DNA of 64,000 nt from Zoogloeaceae bacterium G21618-S1 (GCA_027214125.1 JAPWHF010000007.1:237268-301267); one strand, 5' to 3'. Counted from the first letter of the stretch, positions 1 to 11,301 are shown. Made by a program: numbers and translations. Notes: generated by a model from the sequence alone, not told the origin.

Positions 1-213
1 GAACTTTACAGGCGTTGGACTGAAATTGATGGTGATGTCTGCCATACGGTGCCTGGCGCTGGTCTTTGTCCCTGCAGAAGTGTCATGACTATTCGTCTGT
101 CGACACCCGGCAAGCGGTTGTTTTTGACCATTCGAAGAAATTTTACACAGTAGGCTTGACCTTTTAGAACGCTTGTTCCAAATTCCCATCTTTCATTTTT
201 ATACGCAATTGGA
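1..213. other. Upstream region of the GGDEF-EAL gene, no gene seen
   Basis: No convincing coding frame is visible. A short antisense frame here shows no recognisable domain. The last 60 bases before the ATG at 214 are AT-richer than the rest and probably hold the promoter of the cyclic-di-GMP gene, but I could not pick out a confident -35/-10 pair or a strong ribosome binding site. Confidence 0.4.
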
Positions 214-2754
214 ATGTCGCTCGGACAATCGCGCCGACGCCCTTTCATTACCAGCACACCAGCGACCGGTGAGTGTGTTGCAACCCGCGTGTGTTCGACA
301 ACCGAACAGGTAACTACCTTGAACGCAACACCCTGCCGAGATACCGCTTGCCTTCATCCGTACTGGTGCGAGTTTAGTCAGGAAGGGGTAATCGATGGAA
401 GCGACGTTTTTTTCCGCATTCACGCTACGTCGGTCGATGCCAGCGTGCTCTGGCCCCATGCGCCGGAACTTTGGCGCGCGATCGACACCGTCCGTCGTGA
501 GGGGCGTCCGAGCTTTCTTGGGCACGTGGACGTCGCTCACAACCGCACGCGAGTCAACAGCGTGCTGGTCATGCCCGGCACAGCACAAAACGTATTCGTC
601 GCCGGCATCCCGGTTACACGAACGCAGGTGCATGACGGATCCCTGACGCGCTGGCGGAGTGATTTCGCCGATGTGGTATCTGCGCCGCGCCCGCAACAAC
701 AACGAATCAGCGATTGCCTCGCGCTGCTTGTCGTCTACACCGGTGCCTCGCATGCATCCATCGTGGAGCGTGCCTCGACCGGGCATCGGGTGATCCATTG
801 CGCCTGCGCCGAGGGGGCGAGCTGTGGCGACAGCGTCGCCATGATCGACGTCACCTTGGCAGAGGCCTCCACCCTGGATGAGATGACTGTGACGACGTTC
901 GTAGACGGCACGCATGCACTGGCACACTCACTGAACGGCCACAACGACTCGCTTTTCGCACGCGCGTTGGTGCTGCACCCACTCGATGTCTCGCGGCTGG
1001 CCGCCATTGAGCGCATGGCAAACATGGTGGGAAACTGGATCGGAAACATTCTTTGCGCCGCCGATGCCATGCGCGCCGCACAACAGCGTGACCGTTTATA
1101 CGCGGAAGTGGTGCGGGCGATGTCGGATGCCGTTCTCGTTATCAACGACGATTTTCGGGTATGCCAAAGTAATTCGGCCGCGGCGAATTTGCTGGGTTTG
1201 CGCCCTGAAGAAATCTCCGGCGCCGACCTGCGAGACTTGATTCAGGTGAGCGCGAATGATGGCGAAATTGTGCCCTGGGTCTCACTGTCACGACCAGGTG
1301 ACACCCGCCGTATCGAGCCAGTTGCCTGTGCGCTGCCACATCGCGGTGGTGTTGTCATGATCAAAGGTTCTTGCGCCCGACTGGGGGATGCGACCGATAG
1401 CGAAGCGGCAGCAGGTACGCTCGTGATGGTCCTGCGTGACGTCAGCCATGAGGTTGAGATCATGCTCCGTGCCGAATGGGATGCGACGCATGATGCACTG
1501 ACCGGCTTGCACAACCGGGTCGGGTTCGAACGTCGGATGAGTCCGGTTGAAACATCCGGCCAACTCATCTGCCTCGACCTGGACCGGTTCAAGCTCATCA
1601 ACGATAGCTGTGGTCACGCAGCGGGCGACCAGGTGCTTCGTGCAATAGCCACCATTATTCGCAAGCATATCCGGCGCCTGGATGTGCCTGCACGGATCGG
1701 CGGCGACGAATTTTTTGTGGCGTTACCACAATGCCCCGAGAACGTTGCGTTGAAAATTGCGGAAGCGATTCGAGTGGACGTCGAACAATACGCCTATTTC
1801 GACGAACGTGGCCAGGCCTACCGTGTCAGTTGCTCGATCGGGCTTTGCGCTTACCGCGATCACGACTCTCTGCAGCGCGCGCGCGCCGATGCCGATGCGG
1901 CCATGTATAGCGCCAAGCGCGGCGGAAAAAACCGGGTCGTTGCCTTTGAGCGCAGCCCGCACGCCATGGCCCGATCAAGCGATGTGCATTGGGCTCACCG
2001 CATCGAACGGGCCATTGATGAAGACCGTATCGAGTTGTGGCGCCAGCCGATTGTCGACCTCCAGAACAATCGCACCAAAGGCTATGAAGTGCTTGTGAGG
2101 ATGCGCGACGACAACGGCGTACTGGTGTTGCCGGCCGAGTTCATTCCGCCAGCGGAACGCTTCGATCTGATCGGCGCGCTTGATCGGCACATCGTGTCCC
2201 ATGTCGCACGCAATTTTTCCACGGTGCTCAACGGCGGGCGCTATGTGTCGATCAATCTTTCCGGCCGGTCGGCCTCGGACCCTGGGCTGGCTGCGTGGAT
2301 CACAGAGTGTTTTGAACAAGCCGACGTGCACCCGCACCAGATTTGCCTCGAATTGACCGAAACCGCTGCGGCCGTCGACCCGACTGATGTGCTGACGCTG
2401 ATGCAGACGCTACGTCGGGCCGGCTTCTGCATTGCCCTCGACGATCTCGGCAGCGGGATGGCCAGCTTTGCCGCTTTGCGCGACCTGCCAGTAGATATCA
2501 TCAAGCTCGATGGTGACTATGTGCGTGGTGTAGCGCAGGACACGCGTGCGCAGGAAATTGTGCAGGCGGTGGTGCAGATGGCTCACAGCCACGGTATCGA
2601 GACCGTGGCGGAATGGATCGAAGATGAGGCGACGCTCGCTTGGGTCAGCCAGGTGGGCGTTACGCGCGGGCAGGGCTTTTATCTGGGGGCGCCGGAACCG
2701 GTCGCGATTGGATCGGCAAGCAGCGCCAGGGCCGCACGTACCGCCCTGCACTGA
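214..2754 (+). CDS. PAS-GGDEF-EAL cyclic-di-GMP turnover protein
   Basis: 846 aa. Predicted to make and/or degrade the second messenger cyclic-di-GMP. A poorly conserved N-terminal sensory part (about 1-290) is followed by a PAS domain (about 295-400), a GGDEF domain and an EAL domain (about 595-835). The cyclase motif GGDEF is intact at 496-500, and an RRLD sequence five residues before it fits the product-inhibition I-site (RxxD). The EAL signature is EVL at 625-627. The other phosphodiesterase residues are present: Asn in SINLSG, Glu in LELTET, DD in DDLGSG, Lys in IKLDG and Glu in AEWIE, so both activities may be functional. No membrane segment is obvious. The start at 214 has no strong Shine-Dalgarno, so the true start could lie downstream. 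Confidence 0.9.
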   Translation: MSLGQSRRRPFITSTPATGECVATRVCSTTEQVTTLNATPCRDTACLHPYWCEFSQEGVIDGSDVFFRIHATSVDASVLWPHAPELWRAIDTVRREGRPSFLGHVDVAHNRTRVNSVLVMPGTAQNVFVAGIPVTRTQVHDGSLTRWRSDFADVVSAPRPQQQRISDCLALLVVYTGASHASIVERASTGHRVIHCACAEGASCGDSVAMIDVTLAEASTLDEMTVTTFVDGTHALAHSLNGHNDSLFARALVLHPLDVSRLAAIERMANMVGNWIGNILCAADAMRAAQQRDRLYAEVVRAMSDAVLVINDDFRVCQSNSAAANLLGLRPEEISGADLRDLIQVSANDGEIVPWVSLSRPGDTRRIEPVACALPHRGGVVMIKGSCARLGDATDSEAAAGTLVMVLRDVSHEVEIMLRAEWDATHDALTGLHNRVGFERRMSPVETSGQLICLDLDRFKLINDSCGHAAGDQVLRAIATIIRKHIRRLDVPARIGGDEFFVALPQCPENVALKIAEAIRVDVEQYAYFDERGQAYRVSCSIGLCAYRDHDSLQRARADADAAMYSAKRGGKNRVVAFERSPHAMARSSDVHWAHRIERAIDEDRIELWRQPIVDLQNNRTKGYEVLVRMRDDNGVLVLPAEFIPPAERFDLIGALDRHIVSHVARNFSTVLNGGRYVSINLSGRSASDPGLAAWITECFEQADVHPHQICLELTETAAAVDPTDVLTLMQTLRRAGFCIALDDLGSGMASFAALRDLPVDIIKLDGDYVRGVAQDTRAQEIVQAVVQMAHSHGIETVAEWIEDEATLAWVSQVGVTRGQGFYLGAPEPVAIGSASSARAARTALH

Positions 2755-2763
2755 GCCAAAGGA

Positions 2764-3228
2764 CTAGCGGCTGTGGCCGAGCGCGGCTTGCGCCCGGGCT
2801 TTGGCGGCAACGAAGTCGCCACGCGAGATGTACAGCAAATCCCCCAGCTTGCGCATCAAGTGGCTCTCATGCGCGCAAACATGGCCATCGGCCAGGGCAA
2901 TCGTCCACAGGTATTCGACAACGCGCAGCTTTTGTGCCGCATCCAGTTTCTGATTCAGGCGGGACGTAAACGGATGAAAGCCGGGTGCCTCGCGCGACTC
3001 CGCAGTCGCAGCCTCAAGCAAGCGGTCGACTTCGTCGGTGTCGAGCTGAAATTCCGTTGCAAGCACGGTACGTAAATGCGCCATCTCAGCTGGGGTGCTT
3101 TCACTGTCGGCGTGCATCATCTCGACCAACAGCGCAGCGGTCGCCAGTTGGAGCGACGGCGGTGACGCCTCGGCGTTTGCTGAGGACTGGGTAAGCGTAC
3201 TGAAAAAAGCCTGAAGTGATTGAATCAT
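2764..3228 (-). CDS. TerB-like (tellurite resistance family) protein
   Basis: 154 aa, all-helical, ending 9 bases from the convergent GGDEF-EAL gene. The body (about 25-150) matches the TerB/DjlA-like fold: an acidic helix with LLVEMMHADSE, then TPAEM, and later LWTIALADGHVCAHESHLMRKLGDLL. These carry the paired acidic residues typical of metal-binding TerB domains. The N-terminal 24 residues are a low-complexity extension. Function is inferred from family only; such proteins are widespread in proteobacteria and usually unrelated to real tellurite resistance. Confidence 0.7.
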   Translation of the reverse strand: MIQSLQAFFSTLTQSSANAEASPPSLQLATAALLVEMMHADSESTPAEMAHLRTVLATEFQLDTDEVDRLLEAATAESREAPGFHPFTSRLNQKLDAAQKLRVVEYLWTIALADGHVCAHESHLMRKLGDLLYISRGDFVAAKARAQAALGHSR

Positions 3229-3297
3229 CGCGGAAACCCTTCTGAATCAGACGGTGGGGGCGTGCCGCGCACAGCCCCCGCCGAGCAACATGGCAGA

Positions 3298-4962
<1,665 letters not shown>

Positions 4963-5068
4963 TGGGTCTGCAGTCGGGTTACGATCAGGAAAACCGAAAC
5001 TTTACCCGAAGCAGCGGCCGCCTGTATGCCTGCGCGCAGTCGGCTTTGGGCAAGCAAGAGTAGAGAGC

Positions 5069-6313
5069 ATGCAGATTTGTGTACTCGGTGCCGGCTTGGC
5101 CGGCATCACCGCCGCGCATGCGCTGGCCCGTGAAGGGCATGCGGTGACGGTGGTTGAACGCGCGTCGGCCCCCGCGCAGGAAACCAGCTTTGCCAATGCC
5201 GGACTGATTTCGCCGGGGCACGCATTTAGCTGGGCCTCGCCTGGCGCGCCGCTGGCGCTGCTCAAGTCGCTCTTTGATCGCCAGCAGGCCTTGCGGATCA
5301 AGCCGCGATTTGACCCGGCGCTGCTGCGCTGGGGGTGGCGCTTTGTGCGCAACTGCCAGACAGATGCCTGGGCGCGCAATTCGCTCCAGCTCATGCGTTT
5401 GGCGGCATACGCACAGCAGCAACTGGACGCCGTCGTCGACGAAACTGGTGTGAGCTTCGCCCATACACGCGGCGGGCTGATCTATCTCTACGACACCGAT
5501 GCCGCGCTGGCGCAGGCGATCTCGACGCTCAATCTGCTGCGCGAGGCCCAGATCGACGCCCACGTGCTTTCGCCCGATGACGTGGTTGGTCTTGAACCGG
5601 CCTTGGCGAACCGCGCCCGCTGCATTGCCGGTGCCGTCCATTGCCCGACCGACGCCAGCGGCGACGCCCATCAATTCACGGTCGAGCTGGCGCACTGGTG
5701 TGCGCAACGCGGTGTCCGTTTTTGCTTCAATCAAACGGTGCAACGCTGGGTCGTGCGGGGCAATCAGATCGACGCAGTCGTGACCGATCGCGGCGAGCAT
5801 CGGGCCGACGCGTTTGTGCTGGCGCTCGGGAGTTTTTCGCCCCTGCTGGCACGGCCGCTCGGTCTGCGATTGCCGATTTATCCGGTGCGCGGTAACTCGG
5901 TGTCTTTCCCGATTGGCGCCGAGCACACGCCACCGACGCTGGCGGGCGTCGACGACGGCACGCTGACGGCGTGGTCACGGCTCGGATCAGTGCTTCGGAT
6001 GACCACCACCGCCGAGTTTTCAGGTTACGCCAACCGATTGCCAGACAAGGATGTGGCCATGCTGGTGGCGCGCGCTGAAGCCTTGTTCCCGAATGGTGCC
6101 GACTTTAATCAGCCCATGCCGTGGTCAGGCCTGCGGCCAATGACCCCGGAAGGCCCGCCGCTGGTGGGTCAGGCCGGTCCGCGCAATCTATGGCTGAACA
6201 CCGGCCATGGCGCGATGGGCTGGACCACGGCCACAGGAACGGCGCAAATTCTGGCCGATCTCATCGCCGGTCGCCAGCCGGCACATCCACTCCCCCCGCC
6301 GCGCTTGCGCTGA
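5069..6313 (+). CDS. dadA: D-amino acid dehydrogenase (DadA family)
   Basis: 414 aa with the ATG at 5069; DadA enzymes are 410-430 aa. FAD-dependent oxidative deamination of D-amino acids to 2-oxo acids, feeding electrons to the respiratory chain at the inner membrane. The N-terminus opens directly with the dinucleotide-binding fold VLGAGLAGITAAHAL and the acidic VVERAS end of strand 2. The C-terminal part carries PMTPEGPPLVG and LNTGHGAMGWT, which are typical of DAO-family FAD contacts. An in-frame extension to 4808 would run antisense into ettA and lacks family similarity, so I reject it. No alanine racemase gene is adjacent, so the physiological substrate is not fixed by context. Confidence 0.85.
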   Translation: MQICVLGAGLAGITAAHALAREGHAVTVVERASAPAQETSFANAGLISPGHAFSWASPGAPLALLKSLFDRQQALRIKPRFDPALLRWGWRFVRNCQTDAWARNSLQLMRLAAYAQQQLDAVVDETGVSFAHTRGGLIYLYDTDAALAQAISTLNLLREAQIDAHVLSPDDVVGLEPALANRARCIAGAVHCPTDASGDAHQFTVELAHWCAQRGVRFCFNQTVQRWVVRGNQIDAVVTDRGEHRADAFVLALGSFSPLLARPLGLRLPIYPVRGNSVSFPIGAEHTPPTLAGVDDGTLTAWSRLGSVLRMTTTAEFSGYANRLPDKDVAMLVARAEALFPNGADFNQPMPWSGLRPMTPEGPPLVGQAGPRNLWLNTGHGAMGWTTATGTAQILADLIAGRQPAHPLPPPRLR

Positions 6314-6316
6314 GGC

Positions 6317-6778
6317 TTACTGAGGAATCGGCGCCCAGTCAGGGTGATCGAAGCTTTTTCCGTAACGGTTAAGTGCTTGCACTGCCATCATGTAACCCAG
6401 ACGGCGGGCGGGCAGGTGAGTGGCGTGGGTCATGATGTCGGCACCGTCGCTCAGATCTTTCTTGATCTCTGAAAGCGCGATGGCGGCGTTGCGGTCAGCA
6501 TGTGTGGTCGGAAACGTGGCCAGTCGCTTGAGCATCCACGCTGCCAACGCATCGTATTGCGCTTCGGTGCGTTGGTTTTGCTGCAAGTCATGACCGACGG
6601 CACGAAGCATTTGCGCCATCTCGTCGATGGCGGCGCGAAGCGGCGCATCGCTCGCCCACGGAGTGGTCGTTTTGGCCGATGTCGCCGGCGTGGCGGCGTG
6701 CTGATCGGCAAGTGCAGGGGCGCCAACGAAGAAAGAGCTGACTGCAATTATGACGGTGACAGTGAGAATAAGGCGCAT
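6317..6778 (-). CDS. Exported helical protein of unknown function
   Basis: 153 aa with the start at 6778, where GGAGAG precedes the ATG and the protein begins with a clear signal peptide (MRLILTVTVIIAVSSFFVG, cleavage near APALA-DQ). The mature part (about 130 residues) is predicted helical, with one amphipathic region after another and a conserved-looking RRLGYMMAVQALNRY segment near the end. No heme-binding CxxCH is present. It may resemble periplasmic four-helix cytochrome b562/c'-like folds without the cofactor residues, but I do not recognise the family. It converges with dadA, 3 bases from that stop codon. Confidence 0.6.
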   Translation of the reverse strand: MRLILTVTVIIAVSSFFVGAPALADQHAATPATSAKTTTPWASDAPLRAAIDEMAQMLRAVGHDLQQNQRTEAQYDALAAWMLKRLATFPTTHADRNAAIALSEIKKDLSDGADIMTHATHLPARRLGYMMAVQALNRYGKSFDHPDWAPIPQ

Positions 6779-6826
6779 GAACGGACTCTCCGGAAACGAA
6801 ACTTCTTCCATAGGCCGGATTGTCGC

Positions 6827-6855
6827 AAAAACGGGTGCCGGCGGCACCCGTTTTT
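6827..6855 (-). terminator. Intrinsic terminator after the bactofilin gene
   Basis: A perfect 13-bp inverted repeat (arms 6827-6839 and 6843-6855, AAAAACGGGTGCC and its complement) with a GC-rich core and T-run on both strands. It lies just downstream of the bactofilin stop on the minus strand and upstream of the next minus-strand gene. Confidence 0.8.
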
Positions 6856-6882
6856 ACGACGTGGACAGCGCGTTCGGCGGTG

Positions 6883-7512
6883 TCAGTTTGCCGACGCCAC
6901 CAGCGACTTGACCTTGTCGTCCTTGCCGGACTGTTTGTCGTAATCGCCGCGGCCGGTCTGAGCGGAGTTGAGCGATTGCACGTCGCCGGACACTTCGCCA
7001 CCTTCCTCGATCAGAATTTTGCCGTAGCGGATCTTGCCGCTGACCCGGCCGGTGGCATGAATGATCAACTGCTTGCGTGCCGTGAGCTCGCCATCGAACT
7101 TGCCGTGGATCTCGGCAACATCGATACCGACTTTTCCGGAAAAGGCACCTTGCTCCGAAATTCGGATGACGCGGCTGTCCATGGTCGCTTCGACCCGACC
7201 TTCGACGACCAAGGTGTCGCAGTCGAGGATTTCAGCGCCTTTGAGTTTGACGTCGGGGCCGACAATCAGACGGCTACCGCTGTCTTCCGTTGCGTCTGCG
7301 CGCGGGGGCTCGGCGGTGTTCTGGGCCGTTGCCGGGTTGGCGGTGTCTGTCGGGGTCTCGGTCGAGCTGCGCATATGGGCTCCAAATGTTCCGGGTCTGG
7401 GGGAGGGGCGGTTAGACGCCGACATTGAATTAGTCGGCGTGGATGCGTTGAAGGGGGCGGGCGTGGGCTCGGTGGCTTCACGCTTCGGGAACAGTCCGGG
7501 TTTGTTGAACAT
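6883..7512 (-). CDS. bacA: Bactofilin (polymer-forming cytoskeletal protein)
   Basis: 209 aa from the ATG at 7512, which has an excellent GGAGATGAG ribosome site. Bactofilins polymerise without nucleotide and scaffold cell-envelope or polar structures. A proline/threonine-rich disordered N-terminus (about 1-85) precedes the beta-helical DUF583 core (about 85-185). The core shows the repeating pattern RLIVGPDVKLKG, LVVEGRVEA, GKVGIDVAEIHGKFDG and GRVSGKIRYGKILIEEGGEVSGDV. A charged tail follows. Longer versions starting at 7578 only add arginine-rich sequence without a ribosome site. The symbol is a family label. Confidence 0.88.
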   Translation of the reverse strand: MFNKPGLFPKREATEPTPAPFNASTPTNSMSASNRPSPRPGTFGAHMRSSTETPTDTANPATAQNTAEPPRADATEDSGSRLIVGPDVKLKGAEILDCDTLVVEGRVEATMDSRVIRISEQGAFSGKVGIDVAEIHGKFDGELTARKQLIIHATGRVSGKIRYGKILIEEGGEVSGDVQSLNSAQTGRGDYDKQSGKDDKVKSLVASAN

Positions 7513-7863
7513 CTCATCTCCTTGACGATCGCGGCTGCGGGCACGGCACCCGCTTGGCCCGACTCTTGCAAGTGGCATGCCACGCGCTGGAAGTCATTGA
7601 ATCATGGTGGCTTGGCGCCGGTAGACAATGCACCTGATGGTCCAGTCTGTGTGCTACCTGTCGCCAATAGCCGACACGGCTTTTGGTAACATTTCTTAAG
7701 CGACTGTATTTAAAAATAATTTACATGTCGCTATTCGACGACGCGCGTGCCGCGACGGCACTGGATGAGCGTGCTGTCATATGCGCTCATTTGCATTTGC
7801 TTACGGCATCGGAGCGGCCTGTCGCCTACAGTCGACACCGTCACACATGTCGTGGGCGGTCCC
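7513..7863. promoter_or_regulatory. Intergenic region between bactofilin and the sensor kinase
   Basis: About 350 bases without a supported gene; the frames present extend the kinase N-terminus with non-family sequence. An AT-rich patch at about 7680-7725 contains TTGGTA (7683-7688) and TATTTA (7707-7712) spaced 18 bases apart, a weak sigma-70 candidate for the kinase operon. No terminator is obvious. Confidence 0.3.
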
Positions 7864-9270
7864 ATGTTTTCCCGAATGTCATTCCGGCAGATGCTGCTCG
7901 CCGGCTTTGTGCTCATCGCCCTGGTGTTGAGTGCGGCCGCTTTGCAGGGTTTGCGGGTGCTCGAATCCTTTGCGCAACAAAGTCGTGCCGGCGCGGATAC
8001 CGCACTGGGACTGACCTCGGCTGCACAGCAGCTGGCGCAACGTACCGTCGACATGGAGCGCAGCGCGCGACAGTTCGTGGTGCTGAATGACCCGGCACTG
8101 CGCAAACGCTTTGGCGAAGCACGCACCGATGCCGAGAGCGCATTGGCGAGCTTTTCCCGTGCCGAGCCGTCCACCCTGGGCGGCGTGGCGGATACCTGGC
8201 GTGCTGCGGCGGATCAGGCAGAAGTTGCGATCGCGGATCTGCCCGATGAATCGGCCTTGCGCGACGCGCTGAGCCGTCTGCATCTGATCAATGAGCGTTT
8301 GGCTGTCGAAGCGCGCCAATGGATTGCCGTGCGCAATGCGCGCTTGCTGGACACGCTGGAGGCAAACCGACTCCGCCTTGCGTGGCAGGTGCTGCTCGCG
8401 CTGCTGGTCGCCGTCGCCTTGGCTGCCTTTTTTGGTTGGCAGCTGGCGCGACCGGTCAAGCAGATCGAGGAGGGCATTGCTCGCCTGGGTGACAACCTGC
8501 TCGAGATTCCGGTAGATATCGAAGGTCCGGCCGACTTGCGCCAGGTTGGCCAACGCCTGGATTGGCTTCGCCAGCGTCTGGGAGAGCTGGAATCGGACCG
8601 GGCGCGCATGCTTCGCCATGTCTCTCATGAGCTGAAAACACCGCTGGCGGCGTTGCGCGAGGGCATCGCGCTGCTCGATGACGAAGTCACCGGGCCGCTC
8701 GCCGGCGGACAGCGCGAAGTCGTCGACATTCTTCGTGACAATGCGCATTTGCTTCAAGGCCGGATCGAAGACTTGCTCGATTTCAACGCCGCGGTGTTCG
8801 ACGCACGGCGCCTGCAACGCAGCTCGGTCGAAATCAAATCCCTGCTGACTCAAGTGGCTGACGGTCAGCAGCTTCAAGCCCAGTCCCGTGATGTCAGGAT
8901 TGAGCTTGTTGCTGATCCGATCTCGGTCGAAGGCGATACGGTCAAACTCGGTGTGGCGGTTGGCAATCTTTTGGCCAACGCGATTTCCTTCAGTACGTCC
9001 GGCTCCGTGGTGAGTTTGCGTGCCGCCCGCAGCACCGATCACCTCCATATCGACTGCATCGATACCGGCCCGGGCATTGCCGAGGATGATGTCCCACGTA
9101 TTTTTGATCCCTTCTTTCAGGGGCGTCGCCAGGGGGCGACGCCACGCCGGGGAAGTGGCGTCGGCCTGTCGATCGTGCGCGAGTACGTCCAGGCTCATGG
9201 TGGCCGTGTCGTGTTGCTCTCCGGCGAACGCGGCGCGCATTTTCGAATCGAACTCCCACTCGATAGCTGA
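7864..9270 (+). CDS. glrK: Sensor histidine kinase, GlrK/QseE-like
   Basis: 468 aa. Inner-membrane sensor kinase for the downstream sigma-54 activator. A first membrane segment at about 10-30 (LLAGFVLIALVLSAAALQGL), a periplasmic helical sensor (about 30-170), a second segment at about 172-192 and a HAMP region come first. The HisKA domain carries the phospho-acceptor His255 in HVSHELKTP. The ATPase domain shows an N-box (GNLLANAISFS), DTGPGIAEDD, an F-box and GSGVGLSIV. The gene order kinase-lipoprotein-regulator matches the GlrK(QseE)-QseG-GlrR(QseF) envelope-stress operon of proteobacteria. Start chosen at 7864, immediately before the first membrane segment. Confidence 0.85.
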   Translation: MFSRMSFRQMLLAGFVLIALVLSAAALQGLRVLESFAQQSRAGADTALGLTSAAQQLAQRTVDMERSARQFVVLNDPALRKRFGEARTDAESALASFSRAEPSTLGGVADTWRAAADQAEVAIADLPDESALRDALSRLHLINERLAVEARQWIAVRNARLLDTLEANRLRLAWQVLLALLVAVALAAFFGWQLARPVKQIEEGIARLGDNLLEIPVDIEGPADLRQVGQRLDWLRQRLGELESDRARMLRHVSHELKTPLAALREGIALLDDEVTGPLAGGQREVVDILRDNAHLLQGRIEDLLDFNAAVFDARRLQRSSVEIKSLLTQVADGQQLQAQSRDVRIELVADPISVEGDTVKLGVAVGNLLANAISFSTSGSVVSLRAARSTDHLHIDCIDTGPGIAEDDVPRIFDPFFQGRRQGATPRRGSGVGLSIVREYVQAHGGRVVLLSGERGAHFRIELPLDS

Positions 9271-9281
9271 GACCCATATTG

Positions 9282-9833
9282 ATGATCTTCCGACTCTGCC
9301 GCCTGAGCGCGCCGGCCTTCACCCTGGGCCTGCTGGCCGGTTGTGCGCAATTTCCCATTGCCGGCACCTTGCCCTCAGATGAGCCGGTCAAGACAACAGT
9401 CCGACACGATGACGTCACGCCGCGCGCCATCCTGGCCTATGGCCGGCATGTCGCCGAACTCGACGCCGCCGGCTTTGCCAAGGAGCTGAAAGCGATCGAA
9501 GGGCAGGGGAGCGACCCGATGAGCCAGATGCGACTGGCGCTGTTGCATGCGCAGCCGCGGGCCGACGCCGATCTGACGCACAGCTTGTCACTGCTCGACA
9601 AACTGCTGGCCAATCGTAGCCCCGATGCCGCCAGCCTCCATCCGCTGGCGCGAATCCTGCATGTTCAGCTGGCCACCCGCGCCCGATTGATGGCGCAGAA
9701 TGAAGCCTTGCTGGCGGAACAGCAATCCGGCCGCGAAGCGGTGGCGAACCTGCAACAGAAACTGGACGCACTGACCGCGATCGAGCGCAGCTTGCCTGCG
9801 CCGGCGCGCCGTCCAACGGAGACTTCCCGATGA
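9282..9833 (+). CDS. qseG: QseG-like lipoprotein of the kinase/regulator operon
   Basis: 183 aa. The lipoprotein signal ends at LLAGC (Cys at about 20), so it should be lipid-anchored on the periplasmic side of an envelope membrane. The mature protein is helical with a C-terminal coiled-coil stretch (QSGREAVANLQQKLDALTAI). In enterobacteria QseG sits between the kinase and regulator genes and modulates the kinase. Position and architecture agree here, but sequence similarity is not obvious by eye. It overlaps the regulator by ATGA (9830-9833), indicating translational coupling. A TTG one codon upstream (9279) is a less likely start. Confidence 0.65.
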   Translation: MIFRLCRLSAPAFTLGLLAGCAQFPIAGTLPSDEPVKTTVRHDDVTPRAILAYGRHVAELDAAGFAKELKAIEGQGSDPMSQMRLALLHAQPRADADLTHSLSLLDKLLANRSPDAASLHPLARILHVQLATRARLMAQNEALLAEQQSGREAVANLQQKLDALTAIERSLPAPARRPTETSR

Positions 9834-11257
9834 ATCTCGCCATGCGCGCTGATACTCTGAATAGCGATGCGCCTGAGTCGCCCCGCCTGCTACTGGTCGA
9901 CGACGACCCCGACCTGCTACGCCTCTTGTCCATGCGTTTGCGCGCCAGCGGTTACCAGGTCGATGCCGTGGATTCAGCCGAGGCCGCGTTGGCCCACCTC
10001 GCCGTGCGTTCGCCGGATCTGGTGCTCAGCGATGTGCGCTTGCCGGGCCGCGACGGCCTGGCCTTGTTCGATGAAATACGCCGCACTCACCCCGGTCTGC
10101 CCGTCATTCTGCTCACCGCTCACGGCAGCATCCCCGATGCGGTCGATGCCACCGCGCGGGGCGTGTTCGGTTATCTGACCAAACCTTTTGACAGCCGCGT
10201 CTTGCTCGACAAGGTACGCCGGGCGCTCGACGTCTCTGCACCACGCGCGCTCAACGCGGGAGAGAACAGCCAGGCCTGGCGCGCCGAGATCGTCAGCCGC
10301 AGCGCGTGCATGAATGAGGTGCTCGAAGAGGCCCGCTTGGTCGCAGCCGGTGACGCCAGCGTGCTCATCCGTGGTGCCAGCGGTAGTGGCAAGGAACTGC
10401 TGGCCCGCGCCATTCATCGCGCCAGCGTGCGGGCCGAACATCCCTTTGTGGCCATTAATTGCGGTGCGATTCCCGAAGCCTTGCTGGAGTCGGAACTGTT
10501 CGGCCATGTGAAAGGCGCGTTCACCGGTGCCAGCACCGCACACGACGGCCTCTTTCTCAGCGCTGATGGCGGCACGCTGTTCCTGGACGAAATCGGCGAC
10601 ATGCCGCTGCCGCTGCAGGTCAAGCTGTTGCGTGTGCTGCAGGAGCGGGCGGTACGTCCGGTCGGGGCGACACGGGCGCGGCCGGTTGATGTGCGCATTA
10701 TTTCGGCCACGCATCGCGATCTGGATGCGGCCATGCACGACGGCAGTTTTCGTGAAGACTTGTATTACCGACTCAACGTGGTGCGCCTGACACTGCCCTC
10801 ACTCGACGCGCGGCGCGAGGACATTCCGCTGCTCGCCGGCCACTTCATCCGCAGCCTGTCGGAGAAGTACGGCAAGACCATTCATGGGTTTGCTCCCGAA
10901 GCGCTCGAAATTCTGGTGGCCGCCGCGTGGCCGGGCAATGTGCGCCAGCTCTATAACGTGGTCGAGCAAGTCTGTGCGCTCACCACGACACCACTGATTG
11001 CCGCCACGCTGGTTCAACGGGCCTTACGCACGCCTTCCGTCGAGGTGCTGACCTATGCCGAAGCGCGCCAGCGCTTTGAGCGTGAATACCTGACGCAGGT
11101 TTTGAAGCTGACCGGCGGCAACGTCACCGATGCAGCTCGTCTGGCCGATCGCAATCGCACCGAGTTTTACCGGCTCTTGCAGCGCCATACGCTGACGCCT
11201 GCGATGTTCCGCTTGGCTGACGAGGCGAACGATGTCGCGGTACCGGGACGGCCGTAA
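9830..11257 (+). CDS. glrR: Sigma-54-dependent response regulator, GlrR/QseF-like
   Basis: 475 aa. NtrC-type activator. The receiver domain (about 18-133) has the acidic pocket DDD at 24-26, phosphorylation site Asp68 and Lys118 in LTKPF. The AAA+ domain (about 150-385) has Walker A GASGSGKE (182-189), the sigma-54 contact loop GAFTGA (229-234), the GGTLFLDEIGD Walker B region and an arginine finger region. A Fis-type helix-turn-helix at the C-terminus (GGNVTDAARLADRNRTEFY) completes it. All key motifs are intact, so it should drive sigma-54 promoters. The only nearby convincing one lies upstream of the BON gene at 11401-11417. Confidence 0.9.
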   Translation: MNLAMRADTLNSDAPESPRLLLVDDDPDLLRLLSMRLRASGYQVDAVDSAEAALAHLAVRSPDLVLSDVRLPGRDGLALFDEIRRTHPGLPVILLTAHGSIPDAVDATARGVFGYLTKPFDSRVLLDKVRRALDVSAPRALNAGENSQAWRAEIVSRSACMNEVLEEARLVAAGDASVLIRGASGSGKELLARAIHRASVRAEHPFVAINCGAIPEALLESELFGHVKGAFTGASTAHDGLFLSADGGTLFLDEIGDMPLPLQVKLLRVLQERAVRPVGATRARPVDVRIISATHRDLDAAMHDGSFREDLYYRLNVVRLTLPSLDARREDIPLLAGHFIRSLSEKYGKTIHGFAPEALEILVAAAWPGNVRQLYNVVEQVCALTTTPLIAATLVQRALRTPSVEVLTYAEARQRFEREYLTQVLKLTGGNVTDAARLADRNRTEFYRLLQRHTLTPAMFRLADEANDVAVPGRP

Positions 11258-11301
11258 GCCCCGTCAATGTTGGAGATTGCGGCATATACGGCACTTTGCT
11301 G

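Noticed and set aside
1..257. 83-codon minus-strand frame at the window start
   Set aside because: It overlaps the start of the GGDEF-EAL gene, and shows no family features.
7879..9240. 453-codon minus-strand frame across the sensor kinase
   Set aside because: The plus strand encodes a complete histidine kinase with all catalytic boxes.
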